Positions 19,746-23,398 of a stretch of 23,398 bases of DNA are shown one piece after another; the first letter of the stretch is position 1, and the number at the start of each line of letters is the position of its first letter. The notes beneath the pieces were generated by a model that saw nothing but the letters and a program-made list of their open reading frames with translations, ran no database searches and was not told the DNA's origin. Both the position numbers and the translations under genes were made by a program. Source of the stretch: a virus; IMG/VR virus record IMGVR_UViG_3300030329_001966, positions 1 to 23,398 of that record. One strand, given 5' to 3'.

Positions 19746-22590
19746 TCCCAATTTAGTCATGGAAGAACCGCAAGCGGAATTACCGCTTGAGCCAGAAAAC
19801 ACACAGGTCGCTATGCTGGGATCGGTGCTAAAAGCTGGCAAAGGGGTTAAGAGAATTAACCGCAACAAGCTAGACCCTGATGCGGCCGTGCAGACATATC
19901 GTGGGGCCACTTTAATCAGGGATGCGTCACCAAGTGAGATGGCAGTGTTTGAGGCGGCATTGCCACGGCTGGACGGCAAGCCTGGGAACACAGGCATTCA
20001 ATACTATGAATTGAACCTCGACCAGATGCGTGAGGTTTTTGGCAATGACCTGACGGCGTTTCAATCGAAGATTGTAGAATTAAACCGCAATGCGATTGAG
20101 GAAGCCAAGCGCGGCAAGATGTCCATTAAAGAGATTGGAGCCGAAGCGGAAACACTGGGTCTTGAAATGATGATGACCCGACTTCTTAAACGCGAGACCG
20201 GCACTGCACTGAAGAGTCCCGAAGAGTTATACAAGGCGTTGATCGTGCAGAGATCGACTCTACAGATGGCCCGTCATGCTTATGATCGATTGATACAAGA
20301 AGGAACGGAAGAGGCCGCTTCGGACTTTCTGGGAGCGATGACGCTACAAGGAGCGGTCACAACCTCATTAATCGGAGCCAAGGCAGAGTCGGCCAGAATG
20401 ATGGCCGTTCTCCGGAATTTTAATATGGTTGTTGATGCCCAAGCCTCACCAGACCTTGCAGACCTGGAAAACATAATCGGCACCGATTTTCCCGATATGG
20501 GCCTGACATCAAAAGAGATTGTCGAGAATGCTGGAGGCGTTGAAGCAATTCAGCATATGGGTGTTCAATACATGGCTTTAACGGACGGGCAAAAGGTCAA
20601 TCTCAATCGCAGTGCCTTTCGATGGGTTGGCAAAGTATACGGAGCCTTTGTTGAATCGTTTCTGATGTCGATCCTGTCAGGCCCGACAACCCATGCTGTT
20701 AACATAGCATCGAATGCCGCCGCTATGATTGCTGAAATTCCGATTAACACTCTCGCCGCTACCATTGGAAAAATACGCAATACTGAAGATGCAATGAGTT
20801 ACCGTGAAGCCTTTGTCGATGTTATCGCTGGATATCACGCCATAGGCGATGCCATGAGAGCTATGGGCCACGCTTTTAGAACGGAACAGCCCAGCGACTT
20901 TGTTACAAAGCTCGACTATAAACGCCAAGCTATAAGTGCGGAGAATTTCGAGATTGATCCTAATAGCAATTTGGGTCAGATATTTGATGCCTTCGGTCGG
21001 ATAATACGCATCCCTGGCCGGTTCCTTTTAGCAACAGATGAGGGCTTTAAGACGATTGCCATGCGGCAAAAGATTTACCGTGAATCAATTGCGGCTGGCA
21101 TGGCGATTAAACGGGCTGGGAAAAAATCAGGCGAAACGGATGAAGCGTTTACGATGCGTATTGAGGAAACAATTGCAAATGTAATTGAGAACCCTCCGTC
21201 AAGTGTACGGGAAGCGGCGGAGGATTATGCCCGTTACAAGACATTTCAGACTCCAATCTCTGGCAAGGCCATGACAACCCTGCAAGAGTTTACCAACGTG
21301 CCGCCGTTTAAGTTTTTAATGCCGTTTTTTCAAACACCGACAAATGTCATCTCCCAGGTGTTTGAGCATTCTCCAGCCGCTTTTGCGACAAAGCGTTTCC
21401 GTGACGAGATAACCAAAGGCGGAAAACACGCTGATGTTGCTATGGCGCGGATGATGGCTGGCAGTGGCATGATGGGTTATTTCGTTATGGCCTCAATGGG
21501 GATGCTTGGTGACCAGACAATGATGACAGGATATGGGCCGAAAGACCCAACGGCCCGACAGAATTGGCTGGATCAGGGTTTCCGTCCTTATTCGTTTGTT
21601 ACAAAAAACGAAAACGGCACCTACACATCAACAAGTTATAGTCGGTTTGACCCCATATCCGGACTATTGGCAATTGCGGCGGATACCGGCTGGCATATTA
21701 GACATAACTCTGGTGATCCAACGTCTGTGGTAATGGCCGCCTTGGGTGCGTCTTATCACTATCTTAATGAGCTACCCATGATGGAGGGGTTTGGTGAAAT
21801 CACAAAACTTTTCCAGGGGGATGCCAATGAAAAGCCTTTAGCGTTGATGGAACGGGTGACGAAAATGTACGGCAAAGCAATGGCTAAAGCTGTACCTGGG
21901 TTTCTTCCGGTTTCTCCGACCGGTTCATTTGCAGACTCAGTCCAACGCTATATGGACCCAGAGCGGAGAGACACAACTTTCCCAGAAGATGCGCGACAGT
22001 TCTTTTCAAACTATGCTGGAACCGGTCCACTTGATGGCATCGTTAAGAACTACTATGAAACCTTGCAGACAGCGCGGTCCATGATGCCAGGAATATCCAA
22101 AGATTTGCCGCCTCTACTTGATAGGTTTAACAACCCTATTATGGAATCGAGTAGCCAAGCCTATGAGATATTTAGTCCCATACGAGTGCAAAATACCATG
22201 CTCAGTCCGGTCCATGATGAATTGAGAACATTGCAATTCGGGTTGCCTGATCGGCATAGACAGATCGGCGGCGTGGAATTATCAGCGGAACAAAGGAACA
22301 GATATATTGAACTTGCCAATACGCTTGAAGACCCGAAGTCAGGACTGAACTTACTGGGCCAACTCAATGCAACTATCCGTAATTACAAAGCACAAGACCC
22401 CGATGGAACGTCATTTTTAAGGGGGGCAAGAATTGATGCCATTAAGGCCGCTGATATAAAATATTGGAAACTTGCCCAAAAGCATATGCGGATGGAATAC
22501 CCAGAACTGGATGCGGCAATAAAAGACGCAAGCGCAAATCTGACAACATTTGGTCCGGAGGTGACATCGCCTGTGCCAAACTTTGAATAG
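19735..22590 (+). CDS. Large internal (ejection) virion protein, LPD38-like
   Basis: The 951-residue protein lies where T7 has gp16 and would be the largest ejected core protein. Residues ~305-345 read SFLMSILSGPTTHAVNIASN followed by a hydrophobic stretch. Residues ~525-540 read FKFLMPFFQTPTNVI, and residues ~570-600 contain a methionine- and glycine-rich hydrophobic segment (MMAGSGMMGYFVMASMGMLG). The pair of motifs, ...SGP.TH..NI.SN and F..TP.N, is what I know from the large polyvalent protein-associated domain 38 found in phage ejection and conjugative proteins. No peptidoglycan hydrolase motif is visible. It ends at TAG 22588-22590, followed by a 57-base promoter gap. Confidence 0.65.
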   Translation: MATDPNLVMEEPQAELPLEPENTQVAMLGSVLKAGKGVKRINRNKLDPDAAVQTYRGATLIRDASPSEMAVFEAALPRLDGKPGNTGIQYYELNLDQMREVFGNDLTAFQSKIVELNRNAIEEAKRGKMSIKEIGAEAETLGLEMMMTRLLKRETGTALKSPEELYKALIVQRSTLQMARHAYDRLIQEGTEEAASDFLGAMTLQGAVTTSLIGAKAESARMMAVLRNFNMVVDAQASPDLADLENIIGTDFPDMGLTSKEIVENAGGVEAIQHMGVQYMALTDGQKVNLNRSAFRWVGKVYGAFVESFLMSILSGPTTHAVNIASNAAAMIAEIPINTLAATIGKIRNTEDAMSYREAFVDVIAGYHAIGDAMRAMGHAFRTEQPSDFVTKLDYKRQAISAENFEIDPNSNLGQIFDAFGRIIRIPGRFLLATDEGFKTIAMRQKIYRESIAAGMAIKRAGKKSGETDEAFTMRIEETIANVIENPPSSVREAAEDYARYKTFQTPISGKAMTTLQEFTNVPPFKFLMPFFQTPTNVISQVFEHSPAAFATKRFRDEITKGGKHADVAMARMMAGSGMMGYFVMASMGMLGDQTMMTGYGPKDPTARQNWLDQGFRPYSFVTKNENGTYTSTSYSRFDPISGLLAIAADTGWHIRHNSGDPTSVVMAALGASYHYLNELPMMEGFGEITKLFQGDANEKPLALMERVTKMYGKAMAKAVPGFLPVSPTGSFADSVQRYMDPERRDTTFPEDARQFFSNYAGTGPLDGIVKNYYETLQTARSMMPGISKDLPPLLDRFNNPIMESSSQAYEIFSPIRVQNTMLSPVHDELRTLQFGLPDRHRQIGGVELSAEQRNRYIELANTLEDPKSGLNLLGQLNATIRNYKAQDPDGTSFLRGARIDAIKAADIKYWKLAQKHMRMEYPELDAAIKDASANLTTFGPEVTSPVPNFE

Positions 22591-22601
22591 AAATAATTTT
22601 T

Positions 22602-22630
22602 TTAACAATAACGTCAAAAAGGTATATAAC
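22602..22630 (+). promoter_or_regulatory. Sigma70-like promoter for the tail fibre gene
   Basis: TTAACA (22602-22607, five of six to TTGACA) and TATAAC (22625-22630, five of six to TATAAT) are separated by 17 bases, the optimum. The gap is very AT-rich. The ribosome site GAGGTG (22638-22643) and ATG 22648 follow at once, so transcription starting ~7 bases after the -10 would give a leader of about ten bases. This looks like the best host-type promoter in the window. Confidence 0.55.
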
Positions 22631-22647
22631 ACGTTTAGAGGTGTAAC

Positions 22648-23367
22648 ATGGCAATCACAGTAGAAGCAGTTCATAGGAAGGTGCAATACACCTCGACCGG
22701 CAGTGCAGGGCCGTACTCGTTTGCGTTTAAAGTCCTGGCGGCAACGGACATCAAAGTCAGTGTCGGAGCCACGGTGAAAACCGTGACCACGCACTACACC
22801 ACTGCCTATAATTCAGACGGCACGGGCTCCGTCACATTTACATCCGGAAACGAACCGGCCGCAGATGCTATCGTTACCATCGAATCTGACCAGGCTATCG
22901 CCAGGACAACGGACTATACAACCGGCGGAGACTTTACGGCATCCAGCATCAATGACGCTCTCGACCGGCTGACAATTAATGACCAGCAAATTGAGACAGA
23001 GCTATCGCGTAATATTCAACTGGCATCAACGACAACCAGGACGACAAGCGGCACCGGTACATCTGGGCCGCTGGTGTTCCCATACGATGCAACGGTTAGT
23101 AATAACGCCAGCAAGTTGATTGCATTCGACTCAAACGGCACTGCTTTGGAAACCACAACTGGCAGGGTGGTAAGCACCAGCGCGACAGCCAGCGGCTTGA
23201 GTGCCGGGGCAAGTCCGACAGTTAGCGTCAGCTTTACAGCATCAAGCGGTGCATTGGCATTTACGTTTGGAATCCCTGCCGGTGCAACCGGCAGTACCGG
23301 CGCGTCTGGTAGTGATGGCGAAGTATCTGAGGCGACCTGTGTGGCGCTTGCAATCGCGCTTGGATGA
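22648..23367 (+). CDS. Tail fibre / adaptor protein with T7 gp17-like N-terminus
   Basis: The 239-residue protein starts like the N-terminal anchoring domain of T7 gp17 fibres: YTSTGSAGPYSFAFKVLAATDIKVSV, a strand-rich part with SDGTGSVTFTSGNEPAADAIVTIES, then FTASSINDALDRLTINDQQI. That domain attaches fibres to the tail. A threonine- and serine-rich shaft (~140-205) follows and the protein ends with a short collagen-like stretch, IPAGATGSTGASGSDGE. It is less than half the length of T7 gp17 (553), and no receptor-binding domain is present, so it is either an adaptor for a separate fibre tip encoded beyond the window or a shortened fibre. ATG 22648 follows GAGGTG. Confidence 0.8.
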   Translation: MAITVEAVHRKVQYTSTGSAGPYSFAFKVLAATDIKVSVGATVKTVTTHYTTAYNSDGTGSVTFTSGNEPAADAIVTIESDQAIARTTDYTTGGDFTASSINDALDRLTINDQQIETELSRNIQLASTTTRTTSGTGTSGPLVFPYDATVSNNASKLIAFDSNGTALETTTGRVVSTSATASGLSAGASPTVSVSFTASSGALAFTFGIPAGATGSTGASGSDGEVSEATCVALAIALG

Positions 23368-23372
23368 TCAGG

Positions 23373-23386
23373 GGGGAAGCATCCCC
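23373..23386 (+). other. Small hairpin after the tail fibre gene
   Basis: GGGGA (23373-23377) and TCCCC (23382-23386) form a five-base stem with an AGCA loop, right after the fibre stop. There is no T-run, so termination is unlikely; a translational or RNA-stability role is possible. Confidence 0.3.
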
Positions 23387-23388
23387 GA

Positions 23389-23394
23389 AAGGAG
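23389..23394 (+). promoter_or_regulatory. Ribosome binding site of the next gene (outside window)
   Basis: AAGGAG is followed by TAAA at the window end, a strong Shine-Dalgarno match with its start codon expected within a few bases beyond 23398. From gene order the next gene probably encodes the distal fibre or a further virion part. Confidence 0.55.
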
Positions 23395-23398
23395 TAAA

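Noticed and set aside
17487-22590. Lytic transglycosylase domain as in T7 gp16
   Set aside because: I searched both large internal proteins for the E-S-rich and G-L-M-Q motif pattern and did not see it.
1-23398. tRNA genes, CRISPR arrays, insertion sequences, integrase
   Set aside because: No cloverleaf-like segment, no regularly spaced repeats beyond the iterons, no transposase or integrase motifs, and few non-coding gaps to hold them.

Overview
The window reads as a 23.4 kb piece of a tailed double-stranded DNA phage genome (Caudoviricetes, short-tailed podovirus type). Every gene I accept lies on the + strand, most overlap or abut their neighbours, and base composition is near 50% GC. The virion gene order (terminase, portal, scaffold, capsid, tail tubular proteins A and B, three internal virion proteins, tail fibre) is that of the T7 supergroup. 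No phage RNA polymerase or DNA polymerase is visible in the window. The host is probably a Gram-negative bacterium, and the gene set resembles marine podophages; both are inferences from family resemblance.

Left part (1-2231) is a nucleotide/DNA-modification and regulatory cluster: the end of a helix-turn-helix gene, a DUF6378-type protein with a zinc ribbon, a PP-loop (PAPS-reductase-like) protein, a tiny zinc ribbon and a compact C5-cytosine DNA methyltransferase. A second 246-codon frame runs the full length of the methyltransferase gene. Next (2228-3981) is a replication module that depends on host machinery: an O-like initiator carrying three in-frame 18-bp iterons, a likely helicase-loader-position protein, and a second protein with the same type of helix-turn-helix domain.

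A 158-bp non-coding gap (3982-4139) separates these from four small genes (4140-4989) and the packaging genes terS and terL, with a tiny zinc ribbon and a GNAT-like protein alongside. From 7531 to 12000 come head genes: two small proteins, the portal, a 24-residue lysine-rich peptide, a Bbp19-like protein, the scaffold, the major capsid protein and a small protein just after it. The capsid gene is preceded by a 173-bp leader with two related hairpins. The capsid unit is followed by a very clear intrinsic terminator at 11988-12031, the same place as the T7 terminator between genes 10 and 11.

From 12044 to 22590 are the tail tube genes and the internal (ejected) proteins. One of these ends in a domain with a VDTH signature reminiscent of helix-hairpin-helix DNA glycosylases. 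A good sigma70-like promoter (22602-22630) then drives a short tail-fibre/adaptor gene with a collagen-like end. The window ends at the ribosome binding site of a further gene.

The most notable points are the dual open frame over the methyltransferase, the iterons inside the initiator gene, the glycosylase-like domain on a virion protein, the domain inserted in tail tubular protein B, and the twin hairpins before the capsid gene. All functions are read from sequence motifs and gene order by eye; no database search was possible.
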